DNA of 64,000 nt from Bos javanicus (GCF_032452875.1 NC_083877.1:50517724-50581723); one strand, 5' to 3'. Numbered from the stretch's first letter, positions 42,521 to 51,689 are shown. Notes: generated by a model not told the origin, from the sequence alone. A program made the numbers and translations.

Positions 42521-42640
42521 TATGTGTATTTGTCTGGCTTTGTGCTGTGTTCTTTCACCTCAGAAAATCTAGTTACCCTACCTTCTCCCATGTAACACTT
42601 CTTTTCCTATTTATCATTTGTAGCCAACGTGGGTCCTGCC
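42521..42640 (+). repeat. Local direct duplication, copy 2
   Basis: Second copy of the segment at 42171-42290. The similarity stops after GGGTCCTGCC, where the next bases differ. Confidence 0.8.
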
Positions 42641-42919
42641 CTCTAGGACCAAGGCCACGGGGAAGGATGCCCCACTTCATTCAAATGTACAGGTGGGACA
42701 AGGGGAGATTCCCTCTCCTGCCCCTTTACATCTTGAACCTCAGATGTCTCTAGGATTGTGTTTTCATCCTGTTTTTGGAAGCTTCCTCTGCCTCCAGGCA
42801 GCCAGCAGGGGCTCCTGGGGTCAGAGAGGTCACAGTGGGCACACGATGGGCTCGTAGCTCTGAATTCAAAACACCAGAGCCCCGGAAGCTTGGTAATAAT
42901 AGAAGGTGACAATCACATC
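42641..42919. other. Unassigned stretch
   Basis: No gene or repeat recognised; GC-richer than its neighbours. Confidence 0.4.
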
Positions 42920-43452
42920 TTCTTTATTCCTCTGAATGTCCATGAACAGAGGAATAGATAAAGAAGATGTGGTACATTATACATTGGAATATTACGCAGC
43001 CATAAAAAGGAATGAAATTGTGCCATTTCCAGAGACAAGAGGGGACCTCAAGATTGTCATATATGGTAAAGTAAGTCAGAAAAAGAAAAAAAAATATATA
43101 TATATTAACACATATATGTGGAATCTAGAAAAATGGTGTGGACAAACTTTGCAAAGCAAAAACAGAAATACAGATGTAGAGAACAAACGAATGGACACCA
43201 CAGAGGGAAGGGGGTGGGATAAATGGGGAGATTGGGATTGACATACATACATAACTATGTATGACATAGGTAACTAATGAGAACCGACTGTATCACACGG
43301 GGAACTCTATTCAGTGCTCTGTGATGACCTAAATGGGAAGAAAATCTAAGGAAAAAAGGGTATATGTATACATGTGGCTGATTCACTTTCCTGTCCAGCA
43401 GAAACTAACAGAACATTGTAAAGAACTGTACTCCAGTTAAAATAACAACAAG
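42920..43452 (+). mobile_element. L1 ORF2 C-terminus and 3' UTR
   Basis: GATGTGGTACATTATACATT, GGAATATTACGCAGCCATAA, AAAGGAATGAAATTGTGCCA encode the usual L1 ORF2 end (about YYAAIKRNE). The 3' UTR follows: GGGATTGACATACATACATA, ACGGGGAACTCTATTCAGTG, GTAAAGAACTGTACTCCAGT. The 101-codon frame at 42936-43241 is ORF2 read into the UTR. 5' truncated. Confidence 0.9.
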
Positions 43453-43594
43453 GAGAAGGCGACAACCTCCCAGACACTCTGTGGGCCAGCCAGATCACAG
43501 CCCTGCTGCTTTCCCTTAACCTTGAGTCCCCCTCCCCCATAGCACATGCCAGAGCTGACGCAGGGCACACGGCTCTTAGCCGTATCACCCTTAA

Positions 43595-43782
43595 TGCTTT
43601 TTTGTAATTTTATTGAAGTGTAGTTTATTTACTATGTTTTGTTAATTACTGCTGTACAGCAAAGTTACTCAGCTATACATGTATATATTTATACACATTC
43701 TTTTTCAAACTCTTTTTCATTATGGTTTATGACAGGATATTGAATATAGTTTCCAGAGAGTGGGTAAACAATAAGGTCTTAC
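43595..43782 (-). mobile_element. L1 3' UTR fragment
   Basis: TTTATTGAAGTGTAGTTTAT, GCTGTACAGCAAAGTTACTC, AGCTATACATGTATATATTT, GACAGGATATTGAATATAGT: inverted L1 3' UTR. Its inner end is the target of the next two insertions. Confidence 0.85.
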
Positions 43783-43793
43783 TGTGCACCCTT

Positions 43794-44070
43794 CAGAGAA
43801 GGCAATGGCACCCCACTCCAGTACTCTTGCCTGGAAAATCCCATGGAAGGAGGACCCTGGTAGGCTGCAGTCCATGGGGTCGCTAAGAGTCAGACATGAC
43901 CGAACGACTTCACTTTCAATTTTCACTTTCATGCATTGGAGAAAGAAATGGCAACCCACTCCAGTGTTCTTGCCTGGAGAATCCCAGGGACGGGGAGCCT
44001 GGTGGGCTGCTGTCTATGGGGTCGTGAAGAGTCGGACACGACTGAAGCGACTTAGCAGCAGCAGCAGCAG
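43794..44070 (+). mobile_element. Bov-A2 SINE, full length
   Basis: Flanked by TGTGCACCCTT (43783-43793) and TGTACCCTT (44071-44079), whose last nine bases match with one difference. Two BovA units, linker CACTTTCAATTTTCACTTTC, tail (AGC)n at 44056-44070. Confidence 0.95.
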
Positions 44071-44080
44071 TGTACCCTTA

Positions 44081-44573
44081 GGTCATACCCGAATGGTCTA
44101 GTGGTTTTCCCTACTTTCTTCAATTTAAGTCTGAATTTGGCAATAAGGAGCTCATGATCTGAGACACAGTCAGCTCCCAGTCTTGTTTTTGCTGACCGTA
44201 TAGAGCTTCTCCATCTTTGGCTGCAAAGAATATAATCAATCTGATTTTGGTGTTGACCATCTGGTGATGTCCATGTGTAGAGTCTTCTCTTGTGTTTTTG
44301 GAAGAGGGTGTTTGCTATGACCAGTGTGTTCTCTTGGAAAATTTCTATTAGCCTTTGCCCTGCTTCATTCCATATTCCAAGGCCAAATTTGCCTGTTACT
44401 CCAGGTGTTTCTTGACTTCCTACTTTTCCATTCCAGTCCCCTATAATGAAAAGGACATCTTTTTTGGGTGTTAGTTCTAAAAGGTCTTGTAGGTCTTCAT
44501 AGAACCATTCAACTTCAGCTTCTTCAGTGTTACTGGTTGGGGCATAGACTTGAATTACTGTGATATTGAAGGG
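44081..44573 (-). pseudogene. BovB endonuclease-domain fragment
   Basis: Only endonuclease (APE-like, exonuclease-endonuclease-phosphatase fold) remnant in the window. In BovB this domain nicks the target DNA to start reverse transcription. Minus-strand reading shows, in order: QVYAPT, GDWNGKVG (the family's GDFN-type motif), YTWTSPDG followed by NQIDYIL, and SDHELL (catalytic Asp-His). The N-terminal part (first catalytic residues) is missing because the inverted segment starts inside the domain. The reading stays open for the whole segment, but it is joined to antisense of the RT end and cannot give a working enzyme. Confidence 0.9.
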
Positions 44574-45140
44574 TTTTATTTTTGGGGGCTCCAAAATCAC
44601 TGCAGATGGTGATTGCAGCCATGAAATTAAAAGACGCTTACTCCTTGGAAGAAAAGTTATGACCAACCTAGATAGCATATTCAAAAGCAGAGACAGTACT
44701 TTGCCAACAAAGGTCCGTCTAGTCAAGGCTATGGTATTTCCAGTGGTCGTGTATAGATGCGAGAGTTGGACTGTGAAGAAGGCTGAGCACCGAAGAATTG
44801 ATGCTTTTGAACTGTGGTGTTGGAGAAGACTCTTGAGAGTCCCTTGGACTGCAAGGAGATCCAACCAATCCATTCTAAAGGAAATCAGCCCTGGGTGTTC
44901 TTTGGAAGGAATGATGCTAAAGCTGAAACTCCAAAACTTTGGCCACCTCGTGCAAAAAGTTGACTCATTGGAAAAGACTCTGATGCTGGGAGGGTTGGGG
45001 GCAGGAGGAGAAGGGGACGACAGAGGATGAGATGGCTGGATGGCATCACCGACTTGATGCACATGGGTTTGAGTGAACTCCGGGAGATGGTGATGGACAG
45101 GGAAGCCTGGTGTGCTGCAATTCATGGGGTCGCAAAGAGT
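44574..45140 (+). pseudogene. BovB ORF C-terminal fragment
   Basis: Plus-strand frame (open at 44560-45030) starting IFGGSKITADGDCSHEIKRR, then MVFPVVVYRCESWTVKKAE, ELWCWRRLLRVPWTARRSNQ and LKLQNFGHLVQKVDSLEKTL. One base is missing in the GGGAGGGATTGGGGG stretch (here GGGAGGGTTGGGGG, 44989-45002), so the last ~45 residues are in another frame. RT motifs A-C are not present: this piece begins after YADD. Confidence 0.9.
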
Positions 45141-45180
45141 CGGACAGGACTGAGCAACTGAACTGAACTGTGTACCCTTA

Positions 45181-45788
45181 ATTCTTGAATGGGAATTTTA
45201 ATTCTCATGTTGAAACTGTTTATATATCATGTTCAGAAATGACCACATTTCATCAAAACTAAGTTTCCATTGGTTTATTTTTTTAAGAAACTGATGTTTA
45301 TTTTCTGTCAACTGTTTCCATTTTCTGTTGCCATTGATTTTTAAGAAGCACCATTTAAGATGTATATTTAGGAAAGAAAAATGCTATTGACTTAAAAGGG
45401 ACATGTCATCAATTTTAAGATACAGTCTGATTTCATCTATGTTAAAAAGCAAAAACAAAACAGTGTGCTTATCTCCCTTCTCTTCCCCACCAATGTGCTT
45501 CTTAGAATCAATAAAATCTGGGTCAGGACTCAATTAGATTTCACTTTCCCCTCTGACAGAACTACTTAGGTTGTTAAAGTAGCCAGGTAAGCAGGACAAT
45601 TTCCTTTCAGCCTATCACAGGCTCTCTGACTTCCTTCTCAACTGTGCTCTGTAAGTACTTTGAACTTGAAGAACACTTAACTGTTCTCTCAATTGGTCTG
45701 GATTGTTTAACCATTTAACCACAAAAGGTTTGGGTTTTTATGTCTCAAAGTGCTGTGGATTTTTTTTTCCTTTTAATTTTACCTTTTA
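45181..45788. other. Unassigned stretch
   Basis: AT-rich DNA without a gene or recognised repeat. Confidence 0.4.
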
Positions 45789-45853
45789 AAACTAAAAAAT
45801 AGCTCATTAAACTAAATAGCTCACTTAGTTCTTCAAACTAAAAAATAGCTCAT
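45789..45853 (+). repeat. Short local repeats (AAACTAAAAAATAGCTCAT)
   Basis: The 19-base motif AAACTAAAAAATAGCTCAT occurs exactly at 45789-45807 and 45835-45853. A shortened form (AAACTAAATAGCTCAC) lies between, at 45809-45824. It ends two bases before the half-site cluster at 45856. Confidence 0.85.
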
Positions 45854-45855
45854 CA

Positions 45856-45882
45856 AGGTCAAGTGACCTTGACCTTTGACCT
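45856..45882. promoter_or_regulatory. Cluster of four AGGTCA half-sites
   Basis: Four perfect nuclear-receptor half-sites in 27 bases: AGGTCA (45856-45861, +), TGACCT (45864-45869), TGACCT (45870-45875), TGACCT (45877-45882). They form an inverted repeat with 2-base spacing, a direct repeat with no spacing, and a perfect DR1 (TGACCTTTGACCT, 45870-45882). DR1 is the known site type for HNF4, RXR heterodimers and COUP-TF. The extended half-site TCAAGGTCA (45853-45861) is the type bound by ERR and NR5A receptors. Binding and activity are inference. Confidence 0.5.
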
Positions 45883-45956
45883 TGTCAAAACCACTTGTAG
45901 GTATAGATACAGCTTCACTGTGACAGTTTCTTAAGCTGTAGAGGTAATGTGAGCTA

Positions 45957-46162
45957 TGCTTAGTTACTCAGTCGTTTCCTACTCTTTGCGACCCCATGGA
46001 CTGTAGCCTGCCAGGCTCCTCTGTCCGTGAGGATTCTCCAGGCAAGAATACTGGAGAGGGTTTCCATGCCCTCCTCCAGGGGCTCTTCCCAACCCAGAGA
46101 TTGAACCCAGGTCTTCCTCGTTGCAGGTGGATTCTTTCCTGTTTGAGTCACCAGGAAAGCCC
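45957..46162 (-). mobile_element. Bov-tA SINE
   Basis: Reverse copy: GCTTAGTTACTCAGTCGTTT, CCCATGGACTGTAGCCTGCC, TCCAGGGGCTCTTCCCAACC, GAGATTGAACCCAGGTCTTC, GAGTCACCAGGAAAGCCC. Directly followed by a Bov-A2. Confidence 0.93.
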
Positions 46163-46173
46163 AAAGGTGACAT

Positions 46174-46446
46174 GCTGCTGCTGCTAAGTCGCTTCAGTCG
46201 TGTCCGACTCTGTGCGACCCCACAGACGGCAGCCCACCAGGCTCCTCCGTCCCTGGGATTCTCCAGGCAAGAACACTGGAGTGGGTTGCCATTGCCTTCT
46301 CCAATGCATGAAAGTGAAAAGTGAAAGAGAAGTCGCTCAGTCGTGTCTGACTCTCAGCGACCCCATGGACTGCAGCCCACCAGGCTCCTCCTTCCGTGGG
46401 ATTTTCCAGGCTAGAGTACTGGAGTGGGATGCCATTGCTTTCTCCA
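46174..46446 (-). mobile_element. Bov-A2 SINE, full length
   Basis: TSD AAAGGTGACAT (46163-46173) and AAAGGTGATAT (46447-46457), one transition apart. Starts GCTGCTGCTGCTAAGTCGCT, linker TGCATGAAAGTGAAAAGTGA, ends GATGCCATTGCTTTCTCC on the reversed dimer. Confidence 0.96.
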
Positions 46447-46457
46447 AAAGGTGATAT

Positions 46458-46970
46458 AAAGGACACCTTTTCTCAGTAAAGACCAGTAGCATCATCCAGG
46501 GAGAAGGGTAATACTGAGAAGTGACCAACCAGTGAAGGGAAAAAGGCAGGAAGTTAAGAGAGATCTGTTATGTGCTGTTATGTTGCTGCTTTCCCTTGTC
46601 CAGAAATCCTTCTGACAATTTCTGACAGTATTCTTAAATATGTGATTAGGAACTCATTGTCTTAGAAGGGAGCCTATTTATTTTTGAACAGCTGCATTTA
46701 TTAGAAATGTGAGGGTGACTATTTCTTTTGTTTTTCTTTTTTAAAAGAATTTTACATAATCCATTTTTTTAATTCGAATAAATAACAGGTTACCACAGAA
46801 ACCTGATGTTCGAGCTAAAATTTCCTTTTTTATGACATTTATCCATTCATCCTGGTTCTGCTCCTCTAGAATTACCCAGCCATGAAACTCTTTCTAATCC
46901 ATTATCATGTTTTCTTTCTCCTCTGAGACAGAAGAAATGCAGGAAATGTCCAGTTCCTGTCAGAAATGAA
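46458..46970. other. Unassigned stretch
   Basis: No gene or repeat recognised. Confidence 0.4.
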
Positions 46971-46974
46971 GTTA

Positions 46975-47145
46975 ATTTCAAGTTCAGCTCTACAGTTTAC
47001 TCACTGTGTGATCTTGGGTAGCTTACTCATTTTTCTCTTCTTTAAAACGGAAATAATAAAGCATTTTATGAGAAGTAAAGTAGTTGGTGCATGTACAGTA
47101 CCTGGCAAATAGTAAGTGCTCAGTGTTAGTATTCTTAGTCATTAT
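46975..47145 (+). mobile_element. MIR SINE
   Basis: GTTCAGCTCTACAGTTTACT, CACTGTGTGATCTTGGGTAG, CTTACTCATTTTTCTCTTCT, AAACGGAAATAATAAAGCAT, GTACCTGGCAAATAGTAAGT, GCTCAGTGTTAGTATT: nearly full-length MIR, plus strand. Confidence 0.8.
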
Positions 47146-47164
47146 TCTGGTCTGCTCCTATTAT

Positions 47165-47370
47165 TCTCTACCTCCCAGATTCAACAAAAACATCTTACTA
47201 CTTTTAACTTCTTAATTTCTATGAATGGCGTCACAAGTGTTCCAGTCTTGGAATTTTGAAATCCTGACGTCATTTTCTTTTTTTTTTTCCTTCAATCTTA
47301 CCTTGATTTCAGTGTCTGATCAGTTATCAAATCTTCTACCTACCCCTTCCTCTAATTCTCAGGACCACTC
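47165..47370 (+). mobile_element. L2 fragment
   Basis: GTCTTGGAATTTTGAAATCC, TGACGTCATTTTC, AATCTTACCTTGATTTCAGT, GATCAGTTATCAAATCTTCT follow the L2 stretch before ATCAGCAAATCCTGT. A perfect TGACGTCA lies at 47265-47272. Confidence 0.55.
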
Positions 47371-47699
47371 ATCTTGACAGTTGTAAGAACCTACCACCTG
47401 GTTTCCTTGCCTCCAGCTTTTCTCCGACAGTGTGGTTGGAACAGTAGGGACTTTCATGATAGTCTCATTTGAGTTCATAATCTGATTCCACCACATACAG
47501 CAATGAACGGATACTTTAAGACTTAGTCCAGTGTCAGTGACTGGACAGGAATCTGTTTCTTTCAGAGTGAAGATTGTTGGGTAATGAGATAAAATAGTAA
47601 GATACGTCTGAGGCGGTCTGGACACACCTGAGGCATTCATTAAGTGCCAGGTACCCTCCCCAACCTGTCCAGTTCATTTTACATTCAGTGTCTACGTGA
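47371..47699. other. Unassigned stretch
   Basis: No gene or repeat recognised. The 93-codon minus frame (47359-47640) has no domain. Confidence 0.4.
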
Positions 47700-47790
47700 A
47701 TTCCTGCTGTCAGTGTTTAAATTACATAGTACCTTGCTTAAAAACCCTCTGACTTCCTGTTTCCTATTAAGGCATGTCTAACATCTTCAG
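47700..47790 (+). mobile_element. L2 fragment
   Basis: GTACCTTGCTTAAAAACCCT, CTGACTTCCTGTTTCCTATT, AAGGCATGTCTAAC match the L2 stretch CTGCTTAAAACCCTxxxxTGGCTTCC. Diverged. Confidence 0.55.
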
Positions 47791-47814
47791 CACACATGGA
47801 ATGTGGAACAGATG

Positions 47815-48176
47815 TTCTTGAGCCAGGCTGGGTGTGCCTGAATCCTGGCTCCATGACTTGCTAACAGCCTTGGACAAGTTTTGTGACTTCTGCCTCAGAG
47901 TTTTTTCTTTTGTAGAATGGGGGTGATAATAACATTACTACCTCAGGTTGTTGTTTAGCTGCTGAGTCATATACAATTCTTTGTGACCTCATGAACTGTA
48001 GCCCACCACTCTCCTCTGTCCATGGGGATTTCTCAGGCAGGAATACTGGAGTAGGTAGCCATTCCCTTCTCCAGGGGCTTTTCATGACCCAGGGATTGAA
48101 CCCGCATCTCCTGCGTTGGCAGGCGGATTCTTTACCACTGAGCCACCAGGGAAGCCCCACCTACCTCACAGAGTTA
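47815..48176 (+). mobile_element. MIR SINE, interrupted by Bov-tA
   Basis: GAATCCTGGCTCCATGACTT, GCTAACAGCCTTGGACAAGT, TTTTGTAGAATGGGGGTGAT, AATAACATTACTACCTCA, then after the Bov-tA the short remainder CAGAGTTAAGG. A well-preserved MIR core. Confidence 0.8.
47946..48160 (-). mobile_element. Bov-tA SINE
   Basis: TSD CTACCTCA (47938-47945, 48161-48168), inside a MIR. Reverse copy: GGTTGTTGTTTAGCTGCTGA, GTAGCCATTCCCTTCTCCAG, CAGGGATTGAACCCGCATCT, CACTGAGCCACCAGGGAAGC. Confidence 0.95.
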
Positions 48177-48179
48177 AGG

Positions 48180-48680
48180 TCCCTGATGCCAGTACTCCCA
48201 GGCCCTTCCCAATATCCCATCAGCTTTCTTTCCTGGCACTTTCTCATGACTCTTCTGTACTCTTAGCCTCCTAGTAAGCCAGATAATTTGTTATCTCAAA
48301 TCTGTCTCTCACTTCTGCCTCCCCTTCTCTTAAGGGTTTCTATTGCTGCTTTCTTCACAAATTATCTCCTTGGTTGGTTACCTTGGTAATGATGAGTTTA
48401 GAGTTCGCCCCAAGACTCTGGACCATTTCTATGATTCATATCAGATTAAATTCTCTCAGCTCCCTTCTTCCAAGTTTCTTTAGGGAAGAGGATGAGAAGA
48501 ACATGCCTTACTGTACATGATTTATCAAACTCTTAGAATTCTTTGTTAGCCTGTCTTTATGCCTCATTGGACTGTAAGCCCCAAGGGAGATGAGAGAAGT
48601 ACCTGTCTTGTTCATCTCCATCTCATAGCGAGGTGTCTGGATGTAATAGGTACTCAATACGTATTTGTTGAAAAGATTTT
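48180..48680 (+). mobile_element. L2 LINE, internal part and 3' end
   Basis: The 3' end is clear: CCTCATTGGACTGTAAGCCC, CAAGGGAGATGAGAGAAGTA, CTCATAGCGAGGTGTCTGGA, GGTACTCAATACGTATTTGT, TGAAAAG (48552-48678). The upstream part (CCCTTCCCAATATCCCATCA...) fits L2 loosely. Limits uncertain. Confidence 0.6.
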
Positions 48681-49934
48681 TCAAATTGCATTTCCAAGTT
48701 GCAAATAGCAGATGCACTTCTTTTCTCCCTAGGACAAAACCACTTCAACAAGAATGCAGTCCAGTGCTGTAGAATACTCTTGGTTTCCTGAGATTATCTG
48801 GGGAGCTTTGCTACTGATAAAGCCATGGGAAGTTGATTATTAGCATATATGAGTGGTATCTTAATCATATCAACTTTAACAAGTACTTGGACTGAATTCA
48901 GATTTATTTTCCGAGTATAGTTTTAATTTTTAATGTACATTATTTGCTTTATATGATACCTTACTTACCTAGCATGGTGCTTTCCTAGAAATAATGAAAA
49001 AGAATTGCTAATGAACTCAGAAGAACTCACATAAATCCTTTGTGAAATCTGGAGTGGAAAGCAATAGAACCAGTGTTTGATATACACGTGATGAAATGAA
49101 CTTTGTCATTGAAAGACCAGTTTATTTGGCAAAAAGTGATCAGAAATAAAGTAGGAAGGACAAGGGTAGAAAAGCGTATGCAATCATTTGGTCTTAATAT
49201 CAGAATTCTTTCTGGATTTTATTCACTTCCATTCCATTCCTTTCTTTCTCTTCTCTAATACTGCTGGAAACAGAGAGTACTACCCACAAATTTTTTTTTT
49301 GGCAGACTAGGGTAAAAGTTAATTAACATTTTGGCCTCCAGTCTGGAGAGCAGACCCTGTTCTCTTTGTAATGGGTGCTGTCAAGGAAACTTTTCAAAGG
49401 CAGAGGGAAAAAATGGTGCCCACTCCACTGTTAAGGATTTTTATAAGGGTCAAGTAGCCTTGGCGAGAATTCAGGCCAGAAGGATTTGGCTGCTGCTAAG
49501 AATGTCATAGCCCTGTGACAGGTTAGATTTGCCATAATCCTGCATTCACTAAATTCTTAAGACAATGAGAGATTGCTACACTCTGGCCCAAGAGTTTCTT
49601 GTATACTTTTGTTTTTATTTTTTTGCAAGGGCACGTTGGGTGGTTTGCAGTTCTCTCTTTGCTCACTTTCCCTCTTGCTATTCATGCCCCTTCTTAGAAT
49701 CACCAAATCACCTTAAGACTTGTCCCTCCAGGCGTCAACATACAAAATATTCTATGGGATCCACACAGTGTTCCAAAAATGTGTCTCAGTAACGTAATGT
49801 GTCTCAAATAAGCCGATGAGACACGGTTTATTTGTTCTGGGAAAGTCTGATTTCATGCTCAAGTTCCACCCTATGTGAGTTTTTCTGCTAAGGGTCAGAC
49901 AGATGTCAACATTAATCTTGACCTGTGCGTGTGT
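48681..49934. other. Unassigned stretch
   Basis: About 1.25 kb with no gene or repeat recognised; frames up to 75 codons, no domain. Confidence 0.4.
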
Positions 49935-50143
49935 ACTAGGTTGCTTCAGTCCTGTCTAACTCTTTGCGACTCTGTGGACTGTAGCCCACCAGGCTCCTCT
50001 GTCTATGGGATTCTCCAGGCAAGAGTACTGGAGTGGTTTGCCATGCCCTCCTCCAGGGGATCTTCCTGACCCAGGGGTCGGACCCACATCTCTTACGTCT
50101 ACCTGCGTTGGCAGGCATGTTCTTCACCACTAGTGGTGACCTA
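49935..50143 (-). mobile_element. Bov-tA SINE
   Basis: Reverse copy: TAGGTTGCTTCAGTCCTGTC, GACTGTAGCCCACCAGGCTC, TTTGCCATGCCCTCCTCCAG, CAGGGGTCGGACCCACATCT, CACCACTAGTGGTGACCTAA. The head has a CACTAGTG palindrome. Confidence 0.92.
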
Positions 50144-50259
50144 AGGTGCGCTAATTTTATTACTTTTATTAATAGCAGCAGTAGCATTGGAGCATTATTT
50201 CCAAAGGCAAAGGATTCAAGGAGAGATTGAAGTGATAGTATGAAGTCATTCAGCCTTGC

Positions 50260-50370
50260 TAACAGCTCAGTGAAGTACCATTATTATTTGACTGATAAGG
50301 CAACTGAGGCAAGAAGAAATTAAGTATAGTAATTGGCCAAATGTTTTTCTTGGAAGGTCAGGACTAGATT
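50260..50370 (-). mobile_element. MIR fragment
   Basis: ACCATTATTATTTGACTGAT, AAGGCAACTGAGGCAAGAAG, AATTAAGTATAGTAATTGGC, CAAATGTTTTTCTTGGAAGG: inverted MIR core with GGCAACTGAGGC. Confidence 0.65.
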
Positions 50371-50458
50371 TTTTTTTTCTAAGGTTCCTTTCAACCCTGA
50401 GAAATTCAAATTCTTATTTGGGTGGAGATGGCACATCAGGTCAAAGATGTAGCAGAAG

Positions 50459-50588
50459 GGACTTCCCTGTGGTGCAGTGGCTAAGACACCATACTCCCAA
50501 TGCAGGGGGCCCAGGTTTGAACCCCGGTCAGGGAACTAGATTCTACATGCCACAACTAAGAGCTGGCACAGCCAAATAAACAAACATT
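50459..50588 (+). mobile_element. CHR-type tRNA SINE, short form
   Basis: GGGACTTCCCTGTGGTGCAG, TGGCTAAGACACCATACTCC, CCAGGTTTGAACCCCGGTCA, GAGCTGGCACAGCCAAATAA. Plus strand; same subtype as 24472-24610 (AACTAAGA before the tail). Confidence 0.93.
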
Positions 50589-51027
50589 TTAGAAAAGATA
50601 TAGCAGAAGAAGTGAGAGAGGGAGAGAGAGGTGCAGGGGTGTGTACTAGTAAAAATCTTTGGGAGACAGATATAACATCCTGTGCTGCCTCACAACATCC
50701 AGGGAAGTAAGGGGAGAAGCTGTTTAGCTTCACAGAGTTGTGAAGGAGACTTTGGATCTTCTTCCAGATCAGAGGTTGAAAACTGTTGGCCCCTAACCTC
50801 CATTGGGCCTGGAGATGCATTCATTTGGTCCATACATTAAAGAAAAAAGAACTAGAATTTAAAAATCAAAGATGTCATGTGAAAATCCAGATTTCCAGCT
50901 TCTCTAGAAAAAAATGGAATCTGGCAACCTTGAGTCTTCATTTCTTGGAGTGACATAGAAGCCGCATAGTGGCTGCCCTCTTCTTCAGATCCTGTCCCTG
51001 CAGTCAGCATCGCTTCCTCACTGCCAG
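50589..51027. other. Unassigned stretch
   Basis: No gene or repeat recognised. A GA-rich run (GTGAGAGAGGGAGAGAGAGG) at 50612-50631. Confidence 0.4.
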
Positions 51028-51104
51028 AGTCCCTCTAGTCCCTCTAGTGCCCTGAGGTAGCAACATTAACTTCTGCTTCCTCATCTGCTGAAAGAGGATA
51101 AACT
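51028..51104. repeat. Inverted repeat, left arm (77 bp)
   Basis: Reverse complement of 51724-51800 at 76 of 77 positions. Unlike the right arm, its flanks do not continue the MIR sequence, so this arm looks like the inserted copy. Confidence 0.95.
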
Positions 51105-51154
51105 TTCATTGTCTATCTGGACCCTGTCGGCATTTGCCTCTCAACCACCTCTTT

Positions 51155-51375
51155 GGAGCATGGTTTCTCATCCTTGCTACTGCTGACATTTTTGTCCTGA
51201 TAATTCTTTGTTGAGAGGGGCTGTCCTACGTGTTAAGGGGGGTTTAGCAGTATCCCTGGGCTCCACCTACTAGATGCCAATAGTATGCCTTCTTCAATGT
51301 GACAACCAAACATAAATCCAGAGTGCCCAGTGCCCCCTGTGGAGTACAATGGCCCCATGAGAGCCACTGGGGTTG
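51155..51375 (-). mobile_element. MER20-like hAT fossil
   Basis: GGTTTCTCATCCTTGCTACT, GATAATTCTTTGTTGAGAGG, GGCTGTCCTACGTGTTAAGG, TAGCAGTATCCCTGGGCTCC, ACCTACTAGATGCCAATAGT, GAGAGCCACTGG: the MER20 order in reverse, about 220 bases, near the expected length. Lies in the spacer of the inverted repeat. Confidence 0.7.
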
Positions 51376-51689
51376 TATAATGAGCCTGTGCCACTGGCAA
51401 CTCCATCTCTAAGCCTCTCTGTTATCAATTTCTGGATATGAGAATCTGATTGGTCTTACTTGGCTCAGGGGTCTCTTCCTGGGGTCAGGTGGCAAGATGG
51501 CATTGACCATCATGACTGCCATCTCTTGCAGAAAGGGAGCAGGTCAGCCAAACCAATAGGTGCCCATTTTAAGAAGAAGGATGCAAAAGATGCTGTGTGA
51601 AACCAGAGAGTCCAAGTGTAACTCTCAATAGCATAACAGTCTTCAGTTTCCAAAGGATGTTCTTTGTACCTGTTCCCTCACTTATTTTT

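Larger units (their letters stand above)
44081..45170. mobile_element. BovB LINE with inverted 5' half (twin-primed)
   Basis: Exact 10-base TSD TGTACCCTTA at 44071-44080 and 45171-45180. 44081 to about 44573 is BovB endonuclease sequence on the minus strand; about 44574-45170 is the BovB 3' part on the plus strand, ending in GCAACTGAACTGAACTG. The endonuclease-RT interval between them is missing. The junction (ATTGAAGGGTTTTATTTTTG) has a few shared T bases. One TSD pair around both halves shows a single insertion event with 5' inversion, the pattern explained for L1 by twin priming. Confidence 0.93.
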
